A stretch of 64,000 nucleotides of DNA from Sphingomonas hominis. Its GTDB lineage: Bacteria; Pseudomonadota; Alphaproteobacteria; Sphingomonadales; Sphingomonadaceae. Positions 54,176-63,413 of the stretch are shown here, piece by piece. The notes below the pieces were generated by a model. The model was not told the origin of the DNA. It searched no databases and worked only from the letters and a program-made list of their open reading frames with translations. Location: NCBI RefSeq assembly GCF_013328205.1, contig NZ_JABULH010000003.1, positions 124,001-188,000 on the forward strand, in the 5' to 3' direction. Numbering within the stretch: position 1 is the first letter of the stretch; every line of letters starts with the position of its first letter. Position numbers and translations under genes: made by a program.

Positions 54176-54862
54176 ATGGGGGAAGTGCTGATCGCCGCCG
54201 CGGCGTTCGTCGGAACGCACTTCCTCCTGTCGCACCCGCTGCGCGCGCCGCTGGTCGCGCGTCTCGGGGAGCGCGGCTTTGCTGGCATCTACAGCCTGGT
54301 CGCGCTAGCCACATTGATCTGGCTCGCCCACGCCTATCGTGCCACGCCTTCGGGCACGCCGTTATGGCCGGTCGGCGACGGATTGTGGGCGATCGCGACG
54401 ATCGTCATGCTGCTCGCCAGCGTGCTGTTCATTGGGTCGTTGGTCCGCAACCCCGCGCTGCCCGATCCGAGCGGCAAGGCCAAGCCGGTACCCGCAGCGA
54501 GCGGGGTCTATGCGATCACCCGCCACCCGATGATGTGGGCGTTCGCATTGTGGGGCGCTGTGCACATCCTCGTCTATCCCGCTCCCTCGAACGTCGTGCT
54601 GGCGAGCGCGATCATCGTGCTCGCGCTGGCGGGCGCACACATGCAGGACCGCAAGAAGGCGCGATTGCAGCCTGATTTCTGGCCCGAGTGGCAGCGCCGG
54701 ACAAGCTACCTACCGTTCGCCGCCATCGCTCGCGGCCGCGCGCGGATCGGCACGCTGGGTGCGCACGCGCTTGGCGGCGGCGTCGTGATGTGGCTGGCGG
54801 CGACTTGGGCGCACATTCCGCTCGCGGGCTGGGCGGCGGGCGTGTGGCGCTGGATCGTCTGA
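54176..54862 (+). CDS. NnrU-family membrane protein
   Basis: 228 aa, about six spans. The beginning LIAAAAFVGTHFLLSHPLRAPL and the stretch ASGVYAITRHPMMWAFALWGAVH, then the charged loop DRKKARLQPDFWPEWQRRTS, are the NnrU/PEMT-like pattern. NnrU members are linked with nitrite/nitric-oxide reduction or heme-copper enzyme maturation, but no denitrification genes are nearby. The gene lies 19 bases after the peptide transporter. Confidence 0.8.
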   Translation: MGEVLIAAAAFVGTHFLLSHPLRAPLVARLGERGFAGIYSLVALATLIWLAHAYRATPSGTPLWPVGDGLWAIATIVMLLASVLFIGSLVRNPALPDPSGKAKPVPAASGVYAITRHPMMWAFALWGAVHILVYPAPSNVVLASAIIVLALAGAHMQDRKKARLQPDFWPEWQRRTSYLPFAAIARGRARIGTLGAHALGGGVVMWLAATWAHIPLAGWAAGVWRWIV

Positions 54863-54950
54863 GGCGGACGCAACAAAAGTTACGCCGAAGGCTGGCGACA
54901 CCAAACGAAACAGGACAAAGGAGCGTGGAACCGGCATTCAGGAGCGCACG

Positions 54951-56120
54951 ATGACCCGCGGAACCGAGATCGCGAACAAGGTCGCCGCGTTCGTGCGCGA
55001 GACAGTCGCGCCGTACGAGCGCGACCCGCGCTGCAGCGCGCATGGTCCATCCGACGAGCTGGTACACGAACTCCGCGGGCTGGCGCGTACCGCAGGCGTG
55101 CTCACACCGCATATTCTGGCCGACGGTAGCCACCTGACGCATCGCGAGACGGCGCAGGTGCTGCGCGCCGCCGGGCTCTCACCGCTCGGCCCGCTCGCGG
55201 TCAACGTCATGGCGCCTGACGAGGGCAATATGTACCTGCTCGGCAAGGCGGCCAGCCCCGAGCAGAAGGCGCGCTTCCTCGATCCCCTCGTCAGCGGCGA
55301 GGCGCGTTCGGCATTCTTCATGACCGAGCCGGCCACGGACGGCGGTGCGGGCTCCGACCCGTCGATGATGCTGACGACCGCGGTGCAGGACGGCAACCAC
55401 TGGGTGGTCAACGGACGCAAGGCGTTCATCACCGGTGCCGATGGCGCGCGCGTCGGCATCGTCATGGCGAAAGCTGAGGAAGGCGCGACGATGTTCCTCG
55501 TCGACCTGCCCGATCCGGCGATCCGGATCGAGCGCGTGCTCGACACGATCGACTCGTCGATGCCCGGCGGCCACGCGGTCGTGCAGATCACCGACCTGCG
55601 CGTGCCCGCCGACCAGATGCTCGGCAATCCCGGCGAAGGGTTCAAGCTCGCACAGATTCGCTTGGCCCCCGCGCGGCTGACGCATTGCATGCGCTGGCTG
55701 GGCAGCTGCCAGCGCGCGCACGAGATCGCGACCGATTACGCCAACCGCCGCCACGCGTTCGGCAAGCCGCTGATCGACCACGAGGGGGTCGGTTTCATGC
55801 TGGCCGAGAACCTCATCGACCTCAAACAGGCCGAACTGATGATCGACTGGTGCGCCGACGTGCTCGACACCGGCGCGCTCGGTACCGTTGAAAGTTCTAT
55901 GGCGAAGGTCGCGGTATCGGAAGCCTTGATGCGCATCGCCGACCGCTGCGTGCAGGTGATGGGCGGCACCGGGGTCACCGGCGACACGATCGTCGAGCAG
56001 GTATTCCGCGAGGTGCGCGCCTTCCGCATCTACGACGGTCCGACCGAGGTGCACAAATGGAGCCTCGCTAAGAAGGTCAAACGCGACTGGCGCGACAGCC
56101 AGCGCCCACAGGAGAGTTGA
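54951..56120 (+). CDS. Acyl-CoA dehydrogenase
   Basis: 389 aa with the common ACAD layout: helical start, FFMTEPATDGGAGSDPSMMLTTA near 124-146 (FAD), YANRRHAFGKPLIDHEGVGFMLAEN near 262-286 and MGGTGVTGDTIVEQVFREVRAFRIYDGPTEVHKW near 337-370. Catalytic Glu is expected in 'YDGPTEVH'. It is followed with a one-base overlap by an acyl-CoA ligase, so they probably activate and oxidise the same acid. Confidence 0.9.
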   Translation: MTRGTEIANKVAAFVRETVAPYERDPRCSAHGPSDELVHELRGLARTAGVLTPHILADGSHLTHRETAQVLRAAGLSPLGPLAVNVMAPDEGNMYLLGKAASPEQKARFLDPLVSGEARSAFFMTEPATDGGAGSDPSMMLTTAVQDGNHWVVNGRKAFITGADGARVGIVMAKAEEGATMFLVDLPDPAIRIERVLDTIDSSMPGGHAVVQITDLRVPADQMLGNPGEGFKLAQIRLAPARLTHCMRWLGSCQRAHEIATDYANRRHAFGKPLIDHEGVGFMLAENLIDLKQAELMIDWCADVLDTGALGTVESSMAKVAVSEALMRIADRCVQVMGGTGVTGDTIVEQVFREVRAFRIYDGPTEVHKWSLAKKVKRDWRDSQRPQES

Positions 56121-57760
56121 TGCCCATGACGCAGCCGCTGTTCGGATTGATGCAGGACGTGCCCCTGACGGTGGACCGCTTCCTCGACCACGCGGCGACC
56201 TGGCACGGCGCGCGCGAGATCGTCTCGCGGGAGGGCGACGGCAGCCTGACGCGGCTGGATTACGCCTGGCTGCACCAGACCGCCAAGCGCGTGTCGAACG
56301 CGCTCGCGCGGGCAGGTGTCGGGCCGGGCGACCGCGTCGCGACGATGGGCTGGAACAGCGCGCGCCACCTCGCCGCCTGGTACGGCGCGACCAACATGGG
56401 CGCGGTGCTCCACACGCTCAATCCGCGGCTGTTCGCCGAACAGATCGCGTATATCGCCGATCACGCGGGCGACCGCATCCTGCTCGCCGATCCGGCCTGC
56501 GCCGCCCTCGTCGGCCCGCTGCTCGCCGCCGCGCCGTCGATCGAGCAGGTCGTGTTCCTGTGCGCCGCCGCCGAGCTGCCCGCGACCGATTACCCCGCAG
56601 TCGCGTTCGACGAATGGATCGCCGACGAGCTGGCCGAATATACCTGGGGCGGGTTTGACGAGCGGCTGGCGTGCGGGCTGTGCTACACCTCGGGGACGAC
56701 GGGAAATCCGAAGGGCGTGCTCTACTCGCACCGCTCCAACTATCTTCACACGATGATGACGCTCCAGGCCGACGCGCTCGCGCTGACGACGCGCGACACG
56801 GTGCTGCTGATCGTGCCGATGTACCATGCCAATGCCTGGGGCGTGGTCTATTCCGCCCCCGCAGTCGGCGCGAAGCTGGTGCTGCCGGGCGCGCGGATGG
56901 ACGGCGAGTCGATCTACCGCCTGATCGAGGACGAGGGCGTCACCTTCTCCGCCGCGGTGCCGACCGTGTGGCAGGGGCTGCTCCATTACCTGCGGCAGAG
57001 CGGCGCGCGTTTCTCGACGTTGAAGCGCGTCGTGATCGGCGGCTCCGCCCCGCCCGAGGCGCTGATCCGCGCGTTCCAGGACGAATACGGCGTCGACGTG
57101 ATCCAGGGCTGGGGCATGACCGAGACGTCGCCGCTCGCCACGCTGTCGACGCCCAGCCCCGAGGTGCTTGAGCAATCCTATGACGAGCAGGTGCGCCGCA
57201 AGGGGATGCAGGGACGGCTGGTCTGCGGGCTGGAGTTCAAGCTGACCGACGATGAGGGTAACCGCCTGCCGCACGACGGGCGCACTGCGGGGCGGCTCAA
57301 GATCAAGGGGCCGACGATCACCAGCGGCTATTTCGGCGGCGAGGGCGGAAACGTGCTCGACGAGGACGGCTTCTTCGACACCGGCGACGTGTCGACGATC
57401 GACCCCGCTGGCTACATGCAGATCACCGACCGCGCCAAGGACATCGTCAAGTCGGGCGGCGAGTGGATCAGCTCGATCGAGATCGAAAATATCGCGGTCG
57501 GCCACCCGGAGGTCGCGCTCGCCGCGGTGATCGGCATCGCGCATCCGAAATGGGACGAGCGCCCGATCTTGCTGATCCAGCGCCATGCCGAGGCGACGTG
57601 CGGCAGGGCCGAATTGCTTTCCTTCCTCGACGGCAAGATCGCGCGCTGGTGGATGCCCGATGACGTGGTCGTGGTGGAGGAAATCCCGCTCGGCGCGACC
57701 GGCAAGATCGACAAGAAGCTGCTGCGTCAGCGGATGGCGGGCTACGTCCTGCCGAGCTGA
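56120..57760 (+). CDS. Long-chain fatty-acid-type acyl-CoA ligase (AMP-forming)
   Basis: 546 aa ANL enzyme: [18 protein letters not shown] near 187-204 (P-loop), [16 protein letters not shown] near 328-343, [22 protein letters not shown] and [21 protein letters not shown] near 436-456, and the final Lys in [12 protein letters not shown]. It activates an acid to acyl-CoA. ATG at 56120, placed five bases after GGAG, overlaps the dehydrogenase stop. Same unit as the upstream ACAD. Confidence 0.93.
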   Translation: MPMTQPLFGLMQDVPLTVDRFLDHAATWHGAREIVSREGDGSLTRLDYAWLHQTAKRVSNALARAGVGPGDRVATMGWNSARHLAAWYGATNMGAVLHTLNPRLFAEQIAYIADHAGDRILLADPACAALVGPLLAAAPSIEQVVFLCAAAELPATDYPAVAFDEWIADELAEYTWGGFDERLACGLCYTSGTTGNPKGVLYSHRSNYLHTMMTLQADALALTTRDTVLLIVPMYHANAWGVVYSAPAVGAKLVLPGARMDGESIYRLIEDEGVTFSAAVPTVWQGLLHYLRQSGARFSTLKRVVIGGSAPPEALIRAFQDEYGVDVIQGWGMTETSPLATLSTPSPEVLEQSYDEQVRRKGMQGRLVCGLEFKLTDDEGNRLPHDGRTAGRLKIKGPTITSGYFGGEGGNVLDEDGFFDTGDVSTIDPAGYMQITDRAKDIVKSGGEWISSIEIENIAVGHPEVALAAVIGIAHPKWDERPILLIQRHAEATCGRAELLSFLDGKIARWWMPDDVVVVEEIPLGATGKIDKKLLRQRMAGYVLPS

Positions 57761-58350
57761 TCCAGTCGCGAGAACGACGTAGCGTCGTGCTCGACATGTG
57801 GGGGTGCCGTGCCGACGTGATCGCGCCACTCAGGCGTCCCGTGGGCTCGGCCTTCGCCGGCTCGGCGAATGTTGCGCCAGCCCACAGAATTAGCGCGAGG
57901 GTCTGGGTGCGCAGCCGGTGACGCACGTGGGTGCCGGTGACGCAGGTGCCGAGGCGATGAGTAAGTCGCTGGGGCGCTAGGAGGCCGGCGAGCAGGTGGT
58001 GCGACGGTCGGAGTCACCAACGGTTATCGTGCGCTTCGGGAGCAGTGTGACGCCGGACGCGCCAACCGCGTCTTCGTAGAGGACGAGCGCTGAGCGCCCG
58101 GCTGTAAGATGCTCCCGCACACGCGAGTATTGAGCTGGGAGAGGGTTGGCGTGACCGCGTCGTCACTACGCCAGCCGCGAGTGCTGGTGTTCGTTTAAGA
58201 GCCGGAGACGATCTGACCCTCACGCTCAGTAATTGCAATCAAACGAGCGGCAAACATCCAGGATCGTTTCGCTTCCCAAAGTTTGAACCGCCGCTGAACA
58301 ACGTCGATCAGGGCGGCGTTGTGCCAACATCCTCTCTCGGGTGAACGGGC
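57761..58350. other. Intergenic region between the ligase and DUF3182 genes
   Basis: 590 bases with no supported gene. Open frames here are shadows or lack starts and ribosome-binding sites. No terminator-like hairpin with a T-run is visible. It may include the promoter of the DUF3182 gene. Confidence 0.55.
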
Positions 58351-59502
58351 ATGATCAACATCGTCGCTGCCAATACTGCGTCGCAGCCTCTGCCGCCGGC
58401 GGTGGTATTCGGCACCGCACCGCTCGACGGTGTCGCCGCGTTCGTCGACCCGCTGGCCTCGTCGGGCAACCTTCATGACCGCGTCTCGCGAGCGGTCTTG
58501 TTGAAGCGGGTGGCGGCGTTGTGCGGCGTGCCGGTGCTGGACACGGTTGACCGCGTCGGCGCGGCGAACATCCTGCTGATCCCCGGCGACACGATCGATC
58601 AGACTATCGCGCGCATGGCCGGCGTGACCGAGCGCGAGCACATCCTCGGCGGTGTCGTCCCGGCAGCGTTCGTTGGCACCAAGGCGATCACCCATGGGCT
58701 GGTCCACGCTGCTGCCAGCCGGCCGGTCGCGTGGTCCGACATGATGGCGACCGTGATGGGCGATGCGGCGCTACACGGCTTCACCGCCTTCAGCCACGAA
58801 GATGCGCTGGCGGCGGGTGACGCGTTGCTGGCACGCGGTCCCGTCCGTCTCAAGGACGTGTGCGCCAAGGCCGGGCTCGGGCAGCACGTGGTACGAACCC
58901 GCGCCGAACTGGAAGCGGCATTGGCGCGGGAAGATGCCGGCACGCTCGCCGAATGCGGTCTCGTGCTGGAGGAGAACCTTACCGATGTCGTCACCTACAG
59001 CGTCGGGTCGGTCGAGCTCGCCGGCCGGACCATCAGCTATTGGGGCAGTCAGAACCTGACGACTGATCATCAGGGCCGAGAAGTGTACGGCGGGTCGGAC
59101 CTGTTCGTGGTGCGCGGCGACCTGGCCGCACTGGCGGCGATCGACCTGCCGCCCTCGATCGCGCGCGCGGTGGAATGTGCGACGATCTTCGATGCCGCCG
59201 CGCACGCCGCCTATCCCGACATGATCCTGACCCGGCGCAATTACGACGTGATCGAGGTCACCGACGCCAGCGGTCGCCGCCGCATCGGCGTGCTGGAACA
59301 ATCCTGGCGCGTCGGTGGCGCGAGCGGTGCCGAGATCGCCGCGTTCGAGGCGTTCGCCGACGATCCCGATTGCGCGGCGGTGCGCTGCTCGACGGTCGAG
59401 ATTTATGCGGAGGTAACGCCACCGGTCGGCGCGACCGTGTACTTCTCCGGCGTCGATCCGGTCGTCGGCGCGATGACGAAATATGCGGTGCGGCTGGCGT
59501 GA
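58351..59502 (+). CDS. DUF3182 family protein, ATP-grasp-like
   Basis: 383 aa. Recognised from the family pattern: VVPAAFVGTKAITHGLVH near 101-118, PVAWSDMMATVMGDAALHGFTAFSHEDAL near 124-152, LARGPVRLKDVCAKAGLGQ near 158-176 with a Lys, LVLEENLTDVVTYSVG near 205-220 and VYGGSDLFVVRG, ending in GVLEQSWRVGGASGAEIAAFEAF. The Lys and the Glu-Glu-Asn pattern suggest an ATP-grasp fold (inference), so it may join an acid and an amine. Family function is unknown. Followed at once by an alpha/beta hydrolase (GTGA). Confidence 0.8.
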   Translation: MINIVAANTASQPLPPAVVFGTAPLDGVAAFVDPLASSGNLHDRVSRAVLLKRVAALCGVPVLDTVDRVGAANILLIPGDTIDQTIARMAGVTEREHILGGVVPAAFVGTKAITHGLVHAAASRPVAWSDMMATVMGDAALHGFTAFSHEDALAAGDALLARGPVRLKDVCAKAGLGQHVVRTRAELEAALAREDAGTLAECGLVLEENLTDVVTYSVGSVELAGRTISYWGSQNLTTDHQGREVYGGSDLFVVRGDLAALAAIDLPPSIARAVECATIFDAAAHAAYPDMILTRRNYDVIEVTDASGRRRIGVLEQSWRVGGASGAEIAAFEAFADDPDCAAVRCSTVEIYAEVTPPVGATVYFSGVDPVVGAMTKYAVRLA

Positions 59503-60254
59503 ACGATCTCACCACGGTGGATGAGGGCAAGGTAACGCTCGACGTCGCGGGACAGAAGGTCAGCGGCACGCTGTTGCAGCCCGAGGCGCCCGTGCCGGGC
59601 TTCCTATTCGTGCACGGCTGGGGCGGTGACCAGGACGAGGATTTGGGCCAAGCCGAGGAATTGGCACGGCTCGGGTGCATTTGCTTCACCTTCGACCTGC
59701 GCGGCCACGCCGGCAGCGATGCAGACAAGGACGAGGTGACGCGGCAGAACAGCCTGGACGACGTGCTCGCCGCTTATGATTACCTCGCCTCGCAGCCGAT
59801 GATCGACCGTGCCGCCATCGGCGTGATCGGCACCAGCTACGGCGGCTATCTGTCGACGCTGCTGACCAGCGAACGGCCGATCCGCTGGTTGGCGCTCAGG
59901 GTGCCGGCGCTGTACCCGGACACGGACTGGGATACGCCGAAGGCGAAGCTCGACAAGGATGCCGTGCGGGCATATCGGGCGCAACCGCAGACCGCGGAGA
60001 ACGACCGTGCGCTCGCTGCCTGCGCCGCATTCGAGGGCGATGTCCTGCTGGTCGAGTCGGAGCGCGACGAGCAAATCCCGCGAGAGGCGATGATATCGTT
60101 CCAGGCGGCTTTCCGACGCGCCAGCTCGCTCAGCCATCGCATCATCCCGGGCGCCACCCACGCGATGCGCGATCCCAAGCACCAGCGGATCTACACCAAC
60201 ATGCTACTGCGCTGGACCGAGGAGATGGTGCGGGCGAGCCGATCACCGCGATGA
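59499..60254 (+). CDS. Alpha/beta hydrolase coupled to the DUF3182 gene
   Basis: 251 aa. It has FLFVHGWGGDQDEDLGQAEELA near 33-54 (oxyanion hole), FTFDLRGHAGSD near 63, the elbow VIGTSYGGYLSTLL near 108-121 with Ser112, and the His in IIPGATHAMRDP near 222. It resembles the dienelactone/BAAT-like group. GTG start overlaps the DUF3182 stop, so the two proteins are made together and likely work on one substrate. Confidence 0.82.
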   Translation: MNDLTTVDEGKVTLDVAGQKVSGTLLQPEAPVPGFLFVHGWGGDQDEDLGQAEELARLGCICFTFDLRGHAGSDADKDEVTRQNSLDDVLAAYDYLASQPMIDRAAIGVIGTSYGGYLSTLLTSERPIRWLALRVPALYPDTDWDTPKAKLDKDAVRAYRAQPQTAENDRALAACAAFEGDVLLVESERDEQIPREAMISFQAAFRRASSLSHRIIPGATHAMRDPKHQRIYTNMLLRWTEEMVRASRSPR

Positions 60255-60393
60255 TTGATCGCAGATTCACGCGTCCGCTACGGCACCAAAGGCACGTGCG
60301 TGGGACGGGTCACGCGCAGGTGCCGCCTTCAAATCGGCGGCATCTTCGCTAGACCGCTGGTAAGCGATCACCACTTCCGGTTCACCACCCACC

Positions 60394-61158
60394 ATGTCTG
60401 ATAGCCCGCTCGAAGCGCGTCTTTCCTACCATCTCGCCTTGACCTTCTCGGAGCGTGAGGCGCTGCGCTGGCTCGAGCGGCGCGAGCGCAGCTACCGCGC
60501 GGGCGAGATCATCTTGTCCGAAGGGCAGAGCACGGACACGCTGTTTATCGTGTCGAGCGGCTGGCTGCACGGCTCGGTCAAGCTGCCGAGCGGCGATCGG
60601 CAAATCCAGCGCTTTTATTTCGTCGGCGACATCACCACCACCTTGTCGCTCGCCTGGGGCTATAGTGCCGCGACGCTGCAGGCGGTCAGCGACGTGACCT
60701 TGTTCGAAGTGCCCAAGAATGTGTTCGGACGCCTGTTCCGTAGCCATCCGCGGCTCGGCGCCTTGTTGTTCGCGGTCGTCACCGCGGAACAGGTCGCGAT
60801 GGCGGACCGGCTGACCTCGATGGGGCGCACCGACGGCGTTGCGCGCATCGCCACCTTGCTGCTCGACATCCGATCGCGGCTGCGCGTGGTCGACGACCTG
60901 CGTGGGTCCTCGTTCGAGCTGCCGTTGACGCAGCAGGACCTGGGCGACGCGGTGGGTTTGACCAAGACGCACGTCAATCGCTCGTTGAAGGCGCTGGAGG
61001 CGACCGGACTGGTCGAGCGTGACGGTCGCCTGATCCGCATCACCCACGTCGAGAAGCTGGCCGAACTGGTCAACTTCACCGATCGCCACGGCGCGATCGC
61101 GACCGACTGGCTGCCGCCGACGGGCACGCCCGAGCCGACGGACACTGCGAAACAGTGA
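60394..61158 (+). CDS. Crp/Fnr-family transcriptional regulator
   Basis: 254 aa: cyclic-nucleotide-like effector domain about 10-140 (YRAGEIILSEGQSTDTLFIVSSGWLHG) and a C-terminal HTH about 165-225 (LPLTQQDLGDAVGLTKTHVNRSLKALEATGLV). No N-terminal Cys cluster, so not an oxygen-sensing Fnr. The effector is unknown. Its stop lies inside a long inverted repeat, which might be its own binding site or that of the inositol operon. Confidence 0.88.
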   Translation: MSDSPLEARLSYHLALTFSEREALRWLERRERSYRAGEIILSEGQSTDTLFIVSSGWLHGSVKLPSGDRQIQRFYFVGDITTTLSLAWGYSAATLQAVSDVTLFEVPKNVFGRLFRSHPRLGALLFAVVTAEQVAMADRLTSMGRTDGVARIATLLLDIRSRLRVVDDLRGSSFELPLTQQDLGDAVGLTKTHVNRSLKALEATGLVERDGRLIRITHVEKLAELVNFTDRHGAIATDWLPPTGTPEPTDTAKQ

Positions 61159-61198
61159 CATAGGTTATCGCCTACGATCTTCGAGATAACTTATGTCA
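61156..61198. promoter_or_regulatory. Inverted repeat between the Crp/Fnr gene and ino1
   Basis: Arms TGACATAGGTTATC (61156-61169) and GATAACTTATGTCA (61185-61198) are reverse complements with one mismatch, 15 bases apart. It is followed by TTCCCGGGAA and a T-run at 61210-61215. It may be a terminator-like hairpin or an operator; the position over the regulator stop and before ino1 is suggestive. Confidence 0.6.
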
Positions 61199-61275
61199 TT
61201 CCCGGGAACTTTTTTCGCACTCGCCGTTCGTGATCGCTGAACCCATCGATCGCTGACGATTTTGACTTCCCGACA

Positions 61276-61291
61276 GAGCCCGCGTGGGCTC
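61276..61291 (+). promoter_or_regulatory. Hairpin ahead of the ino1 ribosome-binding site
   Basis: GAGCCC-GCGT-GGGCTC, perfect six-base stem with a four-base loop, immediately followed by AAGGGGG and the ATG of ino1. It may affect ribosome access. Confidence 0.5.
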
Positions 61292-61305
61292 AAGGGGGTT
61301 TGAAA

Positions 61306-62484
61306 ATGGCAGAACGGTTAGGCGTAGCGATCGTCGGCGTCGGCGGCGCGGTGGCGACCACCGCGATTGCGGGGATCGAGATGATCAAGGCGGGCTCGAA
61401 CAGCCTCGACGGTCTGCCGCTCGCCGACCGCGACGTGTCGGGCATGGTCGCCTACCGCGATCTGGAATTCGGCGGCTGGGATCTCGCCGACGAGACGCTG
61501 GGCGCGTGCGCGCTGCGCCACGGCGTGATCGGCGACAAGGAACTGGCCGACGGCGCGGCCGTGCTGAACGACATGCGCCCGTGGAAGGCGGCGGGCTCGA
61601 CCGGTTACTGCGCCAACATCGATGGCACCAACAAGCTGGGCGGCGGCCACCGCGCCGCCATTCAACAGATCCAGGCCGACTTGGCGCGCTTCAAAGAAGA
61701 GAAGAAGCTCGACCGTGTCGTGGTCGTCAACCTGGCCTCGACCGAGCGCAAGCCCGGCGACGACAGCGCGCTGCAATCGCGTGACGCGTTCGAGCAGGGG
61801 CTGGACAGCGACGATGCCGCGATCAGCCCGGCGATGCTCTACGCTTATGCCGCGATCGACTCGGGCACGCCCTACGCCAATTTCACGCCCTCGGTCGCCG
61901 CCGACGTCGCGCCGCTCGCCGAGTTCGCCGCCGAGCGCAACGTGCCGGTCGCCGGCAAGGACGGCAAGACCGGGCAGACGTTCATGAAGACGGTGATCGC
62001 GCCCGCGCTGCGCGACCGCGCGCTTCACGTCGACGGTTGGTTCTCGACCAACATCCTCGGCAACTCCGATGGCCTGGCGCTCGACGATCCGAAGTCGCTG
62101 CAGTCGAAGCTGGGTACGAAGAAGAGCGTGCTCAACCAGATCCTCGGCTATCCGGTCGAGGATCACATCATCATGATCCATTATTACAAGCCGCGTGGCG
62201 ACGACAAGGAAGCGTGGGACAACATCGACCTGACCGGGTTTATGGGTCAGAAGATGCAGTTGAAGCTCAATTTCCTGTGCAAGGACTCGATCCTGGCAGC
62301 GCCGCTCGCAATCGAGATCGCGCGCTGCCTCGATCTGGCGAAACAGCGCGGTGAAGGTGGCGTGCAGGAGCAGATGGGGCTGTTCTTCAAGCTGCCGCAG
62401 ACGCGTGGCGACTATGACCCGGTCCACGGCGTGCCCGAGCAGCAGCTGATCCTCGACAATTGGCTCGACGGCAAGGGCGCGTGA
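61306..62484 (+). CDS. ino1: Inositol-3-phosphate synthase
   Basis: 392 aa. It turns glucose-6-phosphate into inositol-3-phosphate with internal NAD. Seen: IVGVGGAVATTAIAGIEMIK near 9-28 (NAD), DKELADGAAVLNDM near 80, VVVVNLASTERKPG near 139, GKDGKTGQTFMKTVIAPAL near 218-236 and GWFSTNILGNSDGLALDDP near 244-262, the Lys-rich active-site core. Length is that of bacterial/archaeal enzymes. The ATG at 61306 follows AAGGGGG; first gene of an operon. Confidence 0.93.
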   Translation: MAERLGVAIVGVGGAVATTAIAGIEMIKAGSNSLDGLPLADRDVSGMVAYRDLEFGGWDLADETLGACALRHGVIGDKELADGAAVLNDMRPWKAAGSTGYCANIDGTNKLGGGHRAAIQQIQADLARFKEEKKLDRVVVVNLASTERKPGDDSALQSRDAFEQGLDSDDAAISPAMLYAYAAIDSGTPYANFTPSVAADVAPLAEFAAERNVPVAGKDGKTGQTFMKTVIAPALRDRALHVDGWFSTNILGNSDGLALDDPKSLQSKLGTKKSVLNQILGYPVEDHIIMIHYYKPRGDDKEAWDNIDLTGFMGQKMQLKLNFLCKDSILAAPLAIEIARCLDLAKQRGEGGVQEQMGLFFKLPQTRGDYDPVHGVPEQQLILDNWLDGKGA

Positions 62485-63413
62485 CCGACGCGCCAGTGCT
62501 GGAGATGATCGCGGCCGAGGCGCCGGGGCTGACCCCGGCCGCCTTGCCGTTCCTGCGCGAACTGGGTGACCTGAAACGCGTCCGATCGGCCGCCGCGTCG
62601 GGGTCGATCGCGGAGCGGTTGTTCGCCGCCGGCTGGGCTGCGCTGGTGCGCGGTGACGATCCCGCCGAGGTAACGATGCGCGTCACCGCCGCGGCGCTCG
62701 TCTCCGCACGGCTCGGCGACCTCGATCTGGCGGCGATGAACGCACTCGGCATCGGCGATCAGGCGATCGCGGTGCTGGAACGCGCGTTCGACGAGATCGC
62801 GGACCAGGTCGCGCCGTCGCTCCACGCGCGCTTGCGTGCAGCACTGCCGCTCGGGCGCCCGGCACTCGGCGATACGCCCGCATTCGTCGGCAAGCTCGCG
62901 CGGCAACCGCGCGCGGGCGTCACCTGTCCGGGCCAGCCGCGCATCATGCTGCAACCGCCCGAAAACCACGCCGAGCATTGCCTGATGGTCGCGGTCTACG
63001 GCGTGCTGGCGAGCGCGTGGCACGGTGCCGACCCGGTGCCGGTCTTCCTTGCCGGCATGGCGCATCATTTCCACAACGCCGACATGCCCGACAGCGGCTA
63101 TTCGGGCGAAATGCTGCTGGGCGACGCGCTCGACACTGCGATCGCGCACGCGCGCGCGGCAAGCATGGTGGAGCTCGCACCCGACTTGGCGCGCGTCATC
63201 GGCGACGCACTCGCCCCGATCGGTGGTGACGAGACACCCGAGGCGCGCGCATTCCACGTCGCCGACGTGCTCGACCGCGTGCTGGAGATCGAGCAGCACA
63301 CCCGCGCCGCCCGCCTGACGATGCAGGTGGTGCTGGGCGATTACGGGCTCGTCCACGACGGCCCGGTCAAGGCGTTCCACGATCGTATCCTGCTCGACGC
63401 GGGGTTGATGTGA
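62481..63413 (+). CDS. HD-like hydrolase in the inositol operon
   Basis: 310 aa, GTG start overlapping the ino1 stop. The central part reads PPENHAEHCLMVAVYGVLAS, then VFLAGMAHHFHNADMPDSGYSGE and FHVADVLDRVLEIEQHT, the layout of an HD phosphohydrolase (His, His-Asp, Asp), but the second motif is His-His here instead of His-Asp. It could be a phosphatase acting on a sugar- or inositol-phosphate product. The N-terminal 120 residues have no recognisable motif. Confidence 0.6.
   Translation: MTDAPVLEMIAAEAPGLTPAALPFLRELGDLKRVRSAAASGSIAERLFAAGWAALVRGDDPAEVTMRVTAAALVSARLGDLDLAAMNALGIGDQAIAVLERAFDEIADQVAPSLHARLRAALPLGRPALGDTPAFVGKLARQPRAGVTCPGQPRIMLQPPENHAEHCLMVAVYGVLASAWHGADPVPVFLAGMAHHFHNADMPDSGYSGEMLLGDALDTAIAHARAASMVELAPDLARVIGDALAPIGGDETPEARAFHVADVLDRVLEIEQHTRAARLTMQVVLGDYGLVHDGPVKAFHDRILLDAGLM

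Noticed and set aside
57761-58350. A structured RNA or tRNA in the 590-base gap.
   Set aside because: I found no T-loop-like 'GGTTCGA' motif or cloverleaf and no terminator; nothing beyond absence of a gene can be supported.
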